A stretch of 20,307 nt of DNA from a virus. Location of the stretch: the IMG/VR virus record IMGVR_UViG_3300006027_000087, positions 1 through 20,307 of that record. One strand, written 5' to 3'. The position numbers were made by a program, and so were the translations under genes. The notes below the pieces were generated by a model, which did no database searches, was not told the origin of the DNA, and saw nothing but the letters and a program-made list of their open reading frames with translations. Numbering within the stretch: the stretch's first letter is position 1; every line of letters starts with the position of its first letter. Of the stretch, positions 1 through 7,886 are shown in pieces.

Positions 1-1407
1 TGTCATTCTTAAAACGTTTTTACGAACCCAAGACATTGAGAAATACTTACCTACTAGAGGATCTATCTCACCAAGCAGTCTCAATCTTTCAGTCATAATC
101 TCTGCTTGTTTGAGCTCTTCGAAGTGATTATCATTAGCAAAGTTATAGGTAAGAGAGTTTTGAATTTCTTTCCATTCAGCTCTAGTCATTACACCTTTTA
201 ATGCAAGATGTATTTCAAGTAACTGATCGAAAAGAACTGCAAATTTATTTCTGATTCTGTTAATAAATTTCTGGAATTTAATTTCGTCTCTTGATATTTC
301 TGTTGATCTACCAATATTGAAATTAACTTCAGCCTCCATTCTACTAACAGGAACGTTCAATGACTTAAGAAGCTTCTTCTGGAAGTAAAGTACATCTTCC
401 ATCTCACCAAGATTCTGTCCACCTGGCAGTGTAGTAATCTCTGTACCTCTACCACCTTCTCTTCTTGGCAACCAAAAGTCTTCAAGCATAGTCATATGAC
501 GTCTATCGTCTCTTACTTCACCTGTTGATGCATCGTATACTAATTTGTTCTTATGTTTTACCATCATATCACGTAAGTACTGCTCTGCTTTCATCTTTGG
601 CAGATTACCTACGTCGATATAGAAAATTCTTCTCTCTGGGGCCCTTGACAACCTATAGATAACTACAGCGTCTTCTAGCATTCTTAGTTGATTGAGAGGC
701 TTGATAGCTTTATGAAGATATCCAAGAACCATTTTGTTTCTGGAATCTACAAGACCTGAAGGAACATAACAAATACTATCAGGGGCTATTTTTATGCCTT
801 GTTGATTATTTGTTGAGCCTTTTGGATTGTATACGTAGAATTCTTTAACGTTAGGATAAAGATCATTACCTGTACGAGCATCTGTTTTCTTTTTCTGCTC
901 GCGCATTTTACGAATTTTACGCGGATCAATATAGCGAAGCTGTTTTATACCTTCACGAGGATTACTTTTATCAATTACTAGTTGATAGTAAATTCGACCA
1001 TCTACATACCAGCGTCTAAAGATTTCGTAACCTTTGTTACCGAAATCCATCATTTGCATAAGATTGTCAAATTCTTCTTTAATTAATTTTTTGACGCGTG
1101 AGGAAAGATTAGTCTCGTCTAAGACTATTTCAACAGGATAGGCGTTGTTTTCCATAATAATAGCATCATTAATAATATCTTCCACAGCTTGATCACACTC
1201 AGGCTGTAGAACCATTTCACGGTATCTAGTCACAAGATCAGCTTCTGTCTTTGCAGATGCTTCTAAGTCTAAGTATGTGCCGTAGATACCACCAGGAGCA
1301 ATTTCTGTTACTGCTTCTTCCTGGTTTTGAGGTACAATAGCTTGAAGATTTTCTAACTCTTTTTCTTCAGCTGATGTCCTTGTTATCTCAAATCCAAACA
1401 GTTGCAT
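1..1407 (-). CDS. 20: Portal vertex protein gp20 (3' end off the window)
   Basis: Portal protein: a dodecameric ring at the unique head vertex that nucleates head assembly, passes DNA and docks the terminase and neck. The frame is open from ATG at 1407 to the window edge, giving 469 codons with no stop, so the C-terminus is missing (T4 gp20 is 524 residues). The start reads MQLFGFEITR, with a GAGGTAAG ribosome site just upstream. Recognisable gp20 features are the stretch RAPERRIFYIDVGNLPK, the following KNKLVYDASTGEV, and EDFWLPRREGGRGTEITTLP, then LNVPVSRMEAE. I identified it from these family motifs and from its position after gp18-gp19, as in T4. An intrinsic terminator separates it from the upstream 135-residue gene, so it probably has its own promoter or depends on read-through. 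Confidence 0.96.
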   Translation of the reverse strand, partial: MQLFGFEITRTSAEEKELENLQAIVPQNQEEAVTEIAPGGIYGTYLDLEASAKTEADLVTRYREMVLQPECDQAVEDIINDAIIMENNAYPVEIVLDETNLSSRVKKLIKEEFDNLMQMMDFGNKGYEIFRRWYVDGRIYYQLVIDKSNPREGIKQLRYIDPRKIRKMREQKKKTDARTGNDLYPNVKEFYVYNPKGSTNNQQGIKIAPDSICYVPSGLVDSRNKMVLGYLHKAIKPLNQLRMLEDAVVIYRLSRAPERRIFYIDVGNLPKMKAEQYLRDMMVKHKNKLVYDASTGEVRDDRRHMTMLEDFWLPRREGGRGTEITTLPGGQNLGEMEDVLYFQKKLLKSLNVPVSRMEAEVNFNIGRSTEISRDEIKFQKFINRIRNKFAVLFDQLLEIHLALKGVMTRAEWKEIQNSLTYNFANDNHFEELKQAEIMTERLRLLGEIDPLVGKYFSMSWVRKNVLRMT

Positions 1408-1422
1408 TTCTTACCTCGGAAT

Positions 1423-1458
1423 AAAAAAAAGGGGCACTACCATATATTTAGTACCCCT
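1423..1458 (-). terminator. Rho-independent terminator before gp20
   Basis: Read on the minus strand, AGGGGTACTA (1458-1449) pairs with TAGTGCCCCT (1439-1430), giving a 10-bp stem with one G-U wobble and a 9-nt loop. Eight T residues follow at 1430-1423. It lies 21 nt after the stop of the 135-residue gene and just upstream of gp20, so it should end or attenuate the gp18/gp19 transcripts. The loop side carries ACTAAATA, one base off the late-promoter consensus NATAAATA, so a weak late start for gp20 inside the hairpin is possible but not established. Confidence 0.85.
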
Positions 1459-1479
1459 CTTAACCATAGAATTTTCTAA

Positions 1480-1887
1480 TTAAAGCGCAAAAATCTTGCT
1501 TGCACCACTAGAGAATCTTACAGTAATATCACCACCGTTAGGTAAGATAGGCAAACCGGTTGCAGTATCGATATATGCAATTAGTCTTGATGCAGCGTTG
1601 CCAGCCTCTGGGTCTTGGTGAAACAATATTAACGCTTCACAGTTAGCACCTACAACTGTGGTAAATGTGACATCTGCAGCATCGAAAACTCCACTGGTAA
1701 TAGTTTTACTTGCAAGATTAGCTTCTGCAACAACCGAAGTGTTAGGAATATCAGCTCTATCTTCGTGTGCGGAACTATATGTGTATATGTCGGTATCGAT
1801 CAGCGCAAGCGTGATCGTGTTACTAGACATATTCAAATTACCAGCAAGAAAATCTTCTTTGGCTTTTGGGTATAGTACGTTTGCCAT
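1480..1887 (-). CDS. Conserved phage protein of unknown function, next to tail tube
   Basis: 135 residues starting MANVLYPKAKEDFLAGNLNM, with a GGAGAAA ribosome site upstream of the ATG at 1887. The protein is rich in small and beta-branched residues (T, A, S, V, I), lacks membrane segments and ends in RFSSGASKIFAL, so it looks like a compact beta-rich virion protein. From memory, proteins opening with 'YPKAKEKFL' and carrying a YTYSSAHE-like stretch occur in many tailed phages as uncharacterised proteins; here YTYSSAHEDRADI is seen. It sits 23 nt after gp19 and ends before a strong terminator, so it is the last gene of the gp19 transcript. A structural role (tail or head decoration) is inferred from position only. 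Confidence 0.85.
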   Translation of the reverse strand: MANVLYPKAKEDFLAGNLNMSSNTITLALIDTDIYTYSSAHEDRADIPNTSVVAEANLASKTITSGVFDAADVTFTTVVGANCEALILFHQDPEAGNAASRLIAYIDTATGLPILPNGGDITVRFSSGASKIFAL

Positions 1888-1910
1888 TTAGTTTCTCCGT
1901 TTAAATAATA

Positions 1911-2456
1911 TTACGCTGTACCTGCGGTTCCGGTGTTGCCACCTACTACACGCCAGTAGTCGTATTGGAATGTTACGGCATATTCTTGAATGCCCTCTGC
2001 ATCCCAGCTCAAATCAATTGGTGCAATATCTGAACACCAAATACCATCGAACTCATAAGTTCTTAGTACTGTACCGTCTTTAGCAAACTGCTTTACAATC
2101 GCCGTAGACTTATATGATGCTGGTGTGTTACCTGTAGTTCTTAGATTACCTTCAAATGTATTAATTTCGTTATTCCACTGCTCGATTGCATTTCTGATCA
2201 GGAAATCTTCGTCGTTAATAATTGTTGGGGTCCAAGCATCGAACGTTCTGTTTCCTGCAAGCTTAACTTGGCGACCAAAGTATGATACAGGAATCGTACC
2301 TACTGTTGCACCAGGTATCTGAGCTGCTCTACACATAAACGGTACTTTCAGATCTCCAGCTGCATTGACTGGATTAAAGATCTGAACTTCGAACAAGGAG
2401 GGGCGGGCCCCTCCAAATTCTAATTGACCTCTAAAATCACTTACGTTAAAAGCCAT
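1911..2456 (-). CDS. 19: Tail tube protein gp19
   Basis: Major protein of the inner, non-contractile tail tube, which polymerises as stacked rings inside the gp18 sheath and conducts DNA. It has 181 residues (T4 gp19: 163), starting MAFNVSDFRGQLEFGGARPS. This opening, with SLFEVQIFNP after it and MCRAAQIPG near residue 42, is typical of T4-like tail tube proteins. The body is beta-rich, as in the tube/Hcp fold, with FQYDYWRV near the C-terminus. AAGGAGAAC lies upstream of the ATG at 2456, and an exact TATAAATA late-promoter box sits 26 nt before the ATG. The order gp18-gp19-(one gene)-gp20 supports the call. Confidence 0.96.
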   Translation of the reverse strand: MAFNVSDFRGQLEFGGARPSLFEVQIFNPVNAAGDLKVPFMCRAAQIPGATVGTIPVSYFGRQVKLAGNRTFDAWTPTIINDEDFLIRNAIEQWNNEINTFEGNLRTTGNTPASYKSTAIVKQFAKDGTVLRTYEFDGIWCSDIAPIDLSWDAEGIQEYAVTFQYDYWRVVGGNTGTAGTA

Positions 2457-2481
2457 TGTTCTGTTCTCCTTATTGTATCTC

Positions 2482-2489
2482 TATTTATA
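2482..2489 (-). promoter_or_regulatory. T4-type late promoter for gp19
   Basis: Exact TATAAATA on the minus strand (context GGTATAAATAGAGATAC) in the 37-nt gap between gp18 and gp19. T4 late transcription uses this 8-mer as its -10 element with the phage sigma factor gp55. The position allows a short leader before the AAGGAGAAC ribosome site. Confidence 0.75.
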
Positions 2490-2493
2490 CCTG

Positions 2494-4428
2494 TTATTGG
2501 TTAACTATTGAACCTTGTCCAACTATTTCGGAGAACTCGACGCCTGTTCTTACAGCAACAAAGTTAAGCTGAATATAATTGATTGAACGATTAGGTTTAA
2601 TGTAAATATCACCTATAAATTCGTTTCTATCTATTACATCACTTGTGTTGTTAGTTTCATCTACAACAACCTTAAAGTCTGTAATACCGCGACGCCCTTT
2701 AACATCACGTAGGAATGGTTCAACAAGATTTCTAAACTGCGCTCTTGTAAACTCATCGTTGAATTCAAACAACGTAAAGTTGGCTGCAGTAGAAATTGCT
2801 TTCTCAAGCACAATGAACAATCTTCTTACATTAATTCTGTCAAATGCACCAGGTTGCGATGTAAGAGTCTTATCTCCATACAATACCGTACCTTGACCTG
2901 GAAACGTTACGACAGGGTTAATACTATTTTTGTAAAGCGTGTCTCTATCTGCTTTTCTTGGATTCCAAGCTAGTTTAACAACATTTTTAACATTGCCACG
3001 ATTAAAACCAGCTGGTGAGAACCATGGATCTCTTACTGAGTCAGTTCTTACCATAAGACCAGCGGTATCTCCATTTAATGGAATCCAGCGATAAACATCA
3101 TTATACTTGTCGTATTGATATTTCCAACCACTATCTATTACTGCGTATGTTGAAGATGGAATGCTGTCTCTGTATGTTACAACATCAGCAGCTTCTTTGC
3201 CCAAATACGAGCCGTTATCAACGACAGTGTTTTTAGGTGGCGATAAACATACAATACAATCTTTACGGACTTCCGCAATATTGTTAATAAGATGCGTTGC
3301 TACAGTTTGTCCACCACCAGCTGCAATTAAAAAGGAGATATCAATATCTTCACTACTTACAAATTTATCCATTGCAGTGTTGATTTCACTTGCGGTAGCC
3401 ACTGATCCATCAGAACCGTTTACTAGGGAAACTGTTTGATTTTTTGCTGGAGTTCCATATGTTGTATTGTTAGAAACAGTTCCTGCATTAGTTATATCAC
3501 TATCGTGTGCTACCCACCAAATATATTTGGATCTATTATTTACTACATCTTTATAGTAGTTAGATGCACCAGTAGTATCTTTAGCATCGGAAGCTTTAGA
3601 AACGTTTTCAAAAATTTCCAAAACTGTTCCTTTTACACCTGACCATAGACCGTCTTCATCTACAACAGCAATATGCATTGCATCGTAAAGACTACCTGTA
3701 TCTGTAGCATGTTGTGTTGTGATAGGTGCTCTATTAGTATTAGAAGCATATTCCCATCTCTTAATTAAACCAGTATTAGCAGTTACCGTTGTACCGGTGT
3801 AGCTTGAAGCTAGAGTGACACTAGTACCGTTAGCAGCTACAGAAGAAATTTTAATTTTTTGTTTTTCACCTGTAGTGGGCCCAACTTCTAGAATATCACC
3901 TGCAACCATAATAGCTGCTTGATTAGAAGATAATGTTAGTGTAGCTGTATTAGAAGTAATTGAATAAGTACCACCAACGGTAGCCTTGTATGCACCTTCG
4001 CTAGCACAGACAGAAACTTTTAATGAATTACCAAGAGCACCAGGATATTTTGCTGCCCACTCACCGATACCTGAAATACCTGAGTTGTAATTATTTACAT
4101 AGTCGTCTGAGCTTTTAATAAGAGTTGTTTGACCGTTAGCGGATGCACTATGTGCATTCTTAAGACCTGTTGAGTTAGTTCTTACAACATACAAAGCATT
4201 ACCGTAGCTAAGAAAATTAGCTGCAGTAAAGAAATTTTCATAGGTGTTACTGTCAGGCTTTGCGAATTGCGCAGCGAGTTGATCTTCTGAGGTTACGAGA
4301 ACTCTTTGTTCTACGGGACCCCAGCGAAAATGACCTGCAATACCGCCCTCTGTAGTAGAGACGGAAGGCACTACAGTTGTCAAATCAACTTCACTGACGT
4401 TAACGCCGGGCGATACTTGAAATGGCAT
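2494..4428 (-). CDS. 18: Tail sheath protein gp18
   Basis: Contractile sheath subunit that surrounds the gp19 tube and shortens during infection to drive the tube through the host envelope. It has 644 residues (T4 gp18: 659). The N-terminus MPFQVSPGVNVSEVDLTT and the following GGIAGHFRWGPVEQRVLVTS are classic sheath features. The C-terminal conserved domain is present: NVVKLAWNPRKADRDTLYK, GQGTVLYGDKTL, FDRINVRRLFIVLEKAIS, EPFLRDVKGRRG and finally GDIYIKPNRSINYIQLNF. The middle (about residues 110-340) is T/S/A-rich and probably forms the protruding outer domain, which varies among relatives. AAGGAGAGA precedes the ATG, and a TATAAATA box lies 37 nt before the start. Confidence 0.97.
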   Translation of the reverse strand: MPFQVSPGVNVSEVDLTTVVPSVSTTEGGIAGHFRWGPVEQRVLVTSEDQLAAQFAKPDSNTYENFFTAANFLSYGNALYVVRTNSTGLKNAHSASANGQTTLIKSSDDYVNNYNSGISGIGEWAAKYPGALGNSLKVSVCASEGAYKATVGGTYSITSNTATLTLSSNQAAIMVAGDILEVGPTTGEKQKIKISSVAANGTSVTLASSYTGTTVTANTGLIKRWEYASNTNRAPITTQHATDTGSLYDAMHIAVVDEDGLWSGVKGTVLEIFENVSKASDAKDTTGASNYYKDVVNNRSKYIWWVAHDSDITNAGTVSNNTTYGTPAKNQTVSLVNGSDGSVATASEINTAMDKFVSSEDIDISFLIAAGGGQTVATHLINNIAEVRKDCIVCLSPPKNTVVDNGSYLGKEAADVVTYRDSIPSSTYAVIDSGWKYQYDKYNDVYRWIPLNGDTAGLMVRTDSVRDPWFSPAGFNRGNVKNVVKLAWNPRKADRDTLYKNSINPVVTFPGQGTVLYGDKTLTSQPGAFDRINVRRLFIVLEKAISTAANFTLFEFNDEFTRAQFRNLVEPFLRDVKGRRGITDFKVVVDETNNTSDVIDRNEFIGDIYIKPNRSINYIQLNFVAVRTGVEFSEIVGQGSIVNQ

Positions 4429-4465
4429 TGTATTCTCTCCTTATGTAGGGTTTTTATTCTTCTTT

Positions 4466-4473
4466 TATTTATA
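4466..4473 (-). promoter_or_regulatory. T4-type late promoter for gp18
   Basis: Exact TATAAATA on the minus strand (context AATTATAAATAAAAG) in the gap between gp17 and gp18, with the AAGGAGAGA ribosome site 17 nt after the box. It probably raises expression of the abundant sheath protein relative to the terminase genes upstream. Confidence 0.75.
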
Positions 4474-4493
4474 ATTAATCTAGTTTCTACTAG

Positions 4494-6131
4494 TTACCAC
4501 TTCTCGGTGATAGTGTCAACTGGAGGCAATGACCATCCAAGTCTGTCAGTATCAATATTTATGATATTGTCATCCTCTTGGCCATCATCCAAAAACCCAA
4601 ACGGGAGCATTTCTTCTTCGATCATTCTTTGATTATCTTCATACATTTTCCTACGTAAATCACTGTCTGTTAACTCTTTAAAATAGTCCTGGCGTACTAG
4701 CCAAGAAAACAGGACAGTACACATAACAACATCATCATGAAAGCCTTCTTCTGCTTGATAGCTTTCCTTTATCTGTACAAAGTTGCAGAGCTCGGAGATA
4801 TAATCATAATCTTCGAAGATAAGTTTATCTTGTTCGACCATATCTTTTAATGTGGAGCAACCGAGACGTTTTACTGATTTTGTTGTTCTCACACCAAGTT
4901 GAGATCTTCCTCCACCAAAACCTGATGTTATGTATTGTGCACCATTTCTTTGAGATATTCTAAAGACATTTTCATATTCAAAGTCATGAAACAATATATT
5001 AGATACTTGTTCTCCAATATCGTTTATTTCTACTAAAACAAATGCATTGTTATATTTTTTTGCTGTATTAAAGATAACATCTGGATAAAGCATAGGTGAT
5101 ATATCTTTACTGCGATATAGTCCTACTCCTTTATAAGGATATTCTGTAATATCAAATACAACGAAAGCAGAATAGTCTTGTCCTAATCCTCTTGATGTGT
5201 CAACGACAATAACGTATGTTTTATCTCTTTCTGCTTCTTCATAGCATTTAAAATTATTTTTTGTGTATAAAGGTGATCTAAAAGTTAATGCTCTTAACTT
5301 GGTTGCATGAATGAGAGTATTTGTACTACCTAAGAACTCGCATTCAAATTCTTGTCTGAATTGTTCCTCTGATGTATTACGTACTATTTCTTTACGCCAT
5401 ACTTCATCACGACCTGGGACGTCAGACCAATGTATTTCTATTCTTTCGTAATCGTTTCTTCCCTCTTCACTATCTACCCATAATTTATAAAATAGGTTCA
5501 TTCCATTAGGGGTTGAGGTAATAATTACCTTAGATGTTTTACCAGAAGATATGGTAGGGAATACAGAAGTAAAGAACTCTTCCTGTATATTATTAGGTAC
5601 AAATGCAAACTCGTCTAAGTAGATTAAGTTTTGAGATGTACCACGAATAGCGCTTGATGATGTAGATGATGCAAGTATCTCTGTTCCGTTTTCTAATTTA
5701 ATACTTGCTTTATTCCATTCAACAACGCCTTGTTGTAGCCATTTAGGTAGATGTTCATACATAAGCTGTATTCTACCAAGTATCTCGATAGCTTGTGAGC
5801 GTTTATTAGCAAGAATAGCAATGTTGTAATCTTCGGTAAAGAGTGCTTTCCAAAGTATATAAGCACCTACGGTTGTAGTTTTACCTACCTGACGAGGAAG
5901 TTTGCAGATAGAAAAGCGATTTTGCTCAAAAGTCTTAACCATGTTATCTTGGAAGTCCCAAGTGTCAAACGGTACGAGACCTTCGTCAATGCTTACAATT
6001 TTGACGTATTTTTTAATAAAGTATAAATGATTTGTTGCACACTTAATATACTCTTGAACTTCTTCTTGAGTATACTCAACTGTAACACCAGCTGCTTTTA
6101 AGTTTTGATTACCAAGATATATCTCTGGCAT
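4494..6131 (-). CDS. 17: Terminase large subunit gp17 (packaging ATPase/nuclease)
   Basis: Motor of DNA packaging: an N-terminal ATPase translocates concatemeric phage DNA through the gp20 portal and a C-terminal RNase H-like nuclease makes the headful cuts. It has 545 residues (T4 gp17: 610). Walker A is RQVGKTT at residues 80-86, with the T4-like R-Q-x-G-K-T-T form. Walker B with the catalytic acid is LIYLDE at 169-174. The coupling motif TSTPNG is at 205-210. The nuclease domain begins VIVVDTSRG with D311 as the first metal ligand. Likely further ligands are E368 (VLVEIND) and D466/D467 (FHDDVV), matching T4's D401/E458/D542 pattern by context. A GAGAG-type ribosome site precedes the ATG at 6131. 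All catalytic elements look intact. Confidence 0.97.
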   Translation of the reverse strand: MPEIYLGNQNLKAAGVTVEYTQEEVQEYIKCATNHLYFIKKYVKIVSIDEGLVPFDTWDFQDNMVKTFEQNRFSICKLPRQVGKTTTVGAYILWKALFTEDYNIAILANKRSQAIEILGRIQLMYEHLPKWLQQGVVEWNKASIKLENGTEILASSTSSSAIRGTSQNLIYLDEFAFVPNNIQEEFFTSVFPTISSGKTSKVIITSTPNGMNLFYKLWVDSEEGRNDYERIEIHWSDVPGRDEVWRKEIVRNTSEEQFRQEFECEFLGSTNTLIHATKLRALTFRSPLYTKNNFKCYEEAERDKTYVIVVDTSRGLGQDYSAFVVFDITEYPYKGVGLYRSKDISPMLYPDVIFNTAKKYNNAFVLVEINDIGEQVSNILFHDFEYENVFRISQRNGAQYITSGFGGGRSQLGVRTTKSVKRLGCSTLKDMVEQDKLIFEDYDYISELCNFVQIKESYQAEEGFHDDVVMCTVLFSWLVRQDYFKELTDSDLRRKMYEDNQRMIEEEMLPFGFLDDGQEDDNIINIDTDRLGWSLPPVDTITEKW

Positions 6132-6196
6132 ACAGTTGCACTCTCGTTACTCTTTCATTATAATAGCGGTGTAGCCGATGAAGGGTAGAAACAATA

Positions 6197-6664
6197 TTAT
6201 AAAAGATGTCTTAAACCGTCCGGTATAATTACTTTGCCGTTATCTATAAGACGTCTACGATTCTGTTTATGTTGTTCTTGTAGAACCTCTTTATTGCCAC
6301 CTTCATAAGGAACTGCGTGTCCTTCTTTGATTAATATATCCGTTACATTAGTATAGCGGTTTTCGTTATGATAATAGACCTGAAAGTCTCCAAGTACTCG
6401 GCCAAACTTACCTCTCATGTCTTCACCGTCTCGAGCTACTCTTGTTTTTAATGTAGCGTAGGGCCCGAGAAGTTCCTTAAGTCTGGCTTTTGCTGCTTTT
6501 CCAAATATCTTTTCAACTTTGTCACGCGTTCTAGACTCCGGTGTATCAATGCCCATAATACGAACCCGTTCATCATTAAGCCAAATACCAAATCCTAAGT
6601 CAATGTCAACATCTACTGTATCTCCATCAACAATTTTTACTATTCTACATTTATACTCATACAT
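6197..6664 (-). CDS. Staphylococcal nuclease-like (SNase/thermonuclease) endonuclease
   Basis: Ca2+-dependent SNase-fold nuclease of 155 residues, without a signal peptide, so probably cytoplasmic. The catalytic set is complete: D15 in VDGDTVDVDID, R35, D40, T41 and E43 in VRIMGIDTPE (the last four numbered as in staphylococcal nuclease), and R89 in KFGRVLGDF, the counterpart of R87. Family members cut DNA or RNA to 3'-phosphates. The ATG at 6664 lies inside the end of gp16 (8-nt overlap), and gp17 follows 65 nt after its stop, so it is translated with the two terminase subunits. It may degrade host DNA for nucleotide supply, or act in packaging or exclusion; the sequence does not decide. Confidence 0.92.
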   Translation of the reverse strand: MYEYKCRIVKIVDGDTVDVDIDLGFGIWLNDERVRIMGIDTPESRTRDKVEKIFGKAAKARLKELLGPYATLKTRVARDGEDMRGKFGRVLGDFQVYYHNENRYTNVTDILIKEGHAVPYEGGNKEVLQEQHKQNRRRLIDNGKVIIPDGLRHLL

Positions 6665-7082
6665 CTTTTTTTCTATCCTTTATAAGCTTTTGTAGTTCAG
6701 TAGTGTTGCCTATAAAGAGAGCATTAGTAACGTTTTGCGGACCTTTATCTGTCTCTTCTTTTAGCTTTTTAACTTTATTTTGTACTTCTAGTAAATCTTT
6801 ATTAGCGTCCGCTAATGTTTTTACTAACTGTCCGACTATCTCAAACGCCCTCGGAGACTCACTCTGATTAGCTATTTCGACTAGCGTATTTAATGCATCT
6901 GAGCCCCTCTCTATTACGTTGTATAAGTTTTCTCGAGCGTATTGATAGTCTGTATCAACATCGTCTGTTTCTTTGGGAGACAGTTTCTCTGAAGGGGTAT
7001 TCACTATTAGCTCACCTTCGACATCGTTTGGTGGAAGATTAAAAATTTCTTCGAAATTTTCTTCCATTTTAGTCTTTTTCAT
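6657..7082 (-). CDS. 16: Terminase small subunit gp16
   Basis: Small terminase, an oligomeric ring that recognises or feeds concatemeric DNA and stimulates the gp17 ATPase. I choose ATG at 7082 (141 residues, MKKTKMEENFEEIF; T4 gp16: 164). The longer frame starts at a TTG (7094) that would overlap gp15; the ATG sits 1 nt after the gp15 stop, with GAG about 8 nt upstream. The central region (ARENLYNVIERGSDALNTL to NKVKKLKEE) is strongly helical, as expected for the coiled-coil oligomerisation core, with SESPRAFEIVGQLVKTLADA as the family-like stretch. The identification rests on this stretch plus position between gp15 and gp17. Confidence 0.9.
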   Translation of the reverse strand: MKKTKMEENFEEIFNLPPNDVEGELIVNTPSEKLSPKETDDVDTDYQYARENLYNVIERGSDALNTLVEIANQSESPRAFEIVGQLVKTLADANKDLLEVQNKVKKLKEETDKGPQNVTNALFIGNTTELQKLIKDRKKDV

Positions 7083-7083
7083 A

Positions 7084-7884
7084 TTAATACTCAATCAATG
7101 ATTTAGCAAATCCATAATCGTCATCAGCTTCGATAGTATTAGCATCAACTGATAATGCAGTATTAGATGTCGGATTACCATCAGAAGTTAAACCAGGTGT
7201 TATAGTAGCCTGAACTCCAAGATCACCAGTTGGTGTATTTGGTCTATAATTAATAACGGACCTTCTAATAATACCGGTACTTGAAGTAGGTCCAAATACA
7301 TATCCTTTCATTGTAAAGTTTAAATTCCATATCAAGGCTCTTCTTGTTGAAAAGTCACCTTCATATGTATCCTCTACTGAAACATCATTCAATATACAAG
7401 GAACATCATAAACTAAGTCCATATCTGGTATTAAATTTATATTGTTCGTCCATTCAGGTTGGAAATAAGGTAATATTTGCTCTAATATTTGTGTACCATC
7501 ATCTGCATTCTTAACAAATATGCTCATCTGAAACTGTATGTCATATGGTACAGGTCTGAATTGTGTAGTTAAATTAGTCTTATCTGATCTACTAATCTTT
7601 ACATTTTTTTGTGTAGATGGTAATTTTCTGTTAGAAGCATAGTTTATACCGGTCATTTCAAAACCTATACGTGGCAATGAAATAGCAACATCTTGATCTA
7701 AGTTAGGATCTTGAGATAATCTTACTAAAAACTTTTCTTTTGGACCATATGCGATAGGTACTTTAAGAGTCTGTATTCTTTCGTCGTTTTGATTAAAACG
7801 TTGAACATAGATACCGTTAAACATGTTGCCGAATACTACAACATATTTCCTTAATGTTCCATGATAGAATGTTTTACCGAACAT
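7084..7884 (-). CDS. 15: Tail completion / sheath stabiliser protein gp15
   Basis: Forms the terminator ring on top of the finished tail, capping the gp18 sheath and gp19 tube and joining the tail to the gp13/gp14 neck. It has 266 residues (T4 gp15: 272). It starts MFGKTFYHGTLRKYVVVFGNMFNGI, a typical T4-like gp15 opening in which FYHGTLRKYVVVFG is the strongest piece. FRPVPYDIQFQMSIFVKN and QILPYFQPEWT follow, also characteristic. The ATG at 7884 lies 2 nt after the gp14 stop, and gp16 begins 1 nt after its own stop. The tail of about 50 residues after RSVINYRPNTPTGDLG is low-complexity. Confidence 0.95.
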   Translation of the reverse strand: MFGKTFYHGTLRKYVVVFGNMFNGIYVQRFNQNDERIQTLKVPIAYGPKEKFLVRLSQDPNLDQDVAISLPRIGFEMTGINYASNRKLPSTQKNVKISRSDKTNLTTQFRPVPYDIQFQMSIFVKNADDGTQILEQILPYFQPEWTNNINLIPDMDLVYDVPCILNDVSVEDTYEGDFSTRRALIWNLNFTMKGYVFGPTSSTGIIRRSVINYRPNTPTGDLGVQATITPGLTSDGNPTSNTALSVDANTIEADDDYGFAKSLIEY

Positions 7885-7886
7885 TA

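Noticed and set aside
4480-4493. Small inverted repeat CTAGT-AGAA-ACTAG directly after the gp17 stop
   Set aside because: Only 5 bp, AT-rich and without a T-run; too weak to call a terminator.
6157-6162. TATAAT on the minus strand before gp17, as a sigma-70 type promoter
   Set aside because: No -35-like hexamer at 16-18 nt spacing, and the gene is in a tightly packed run with gp16 and the nuclease.
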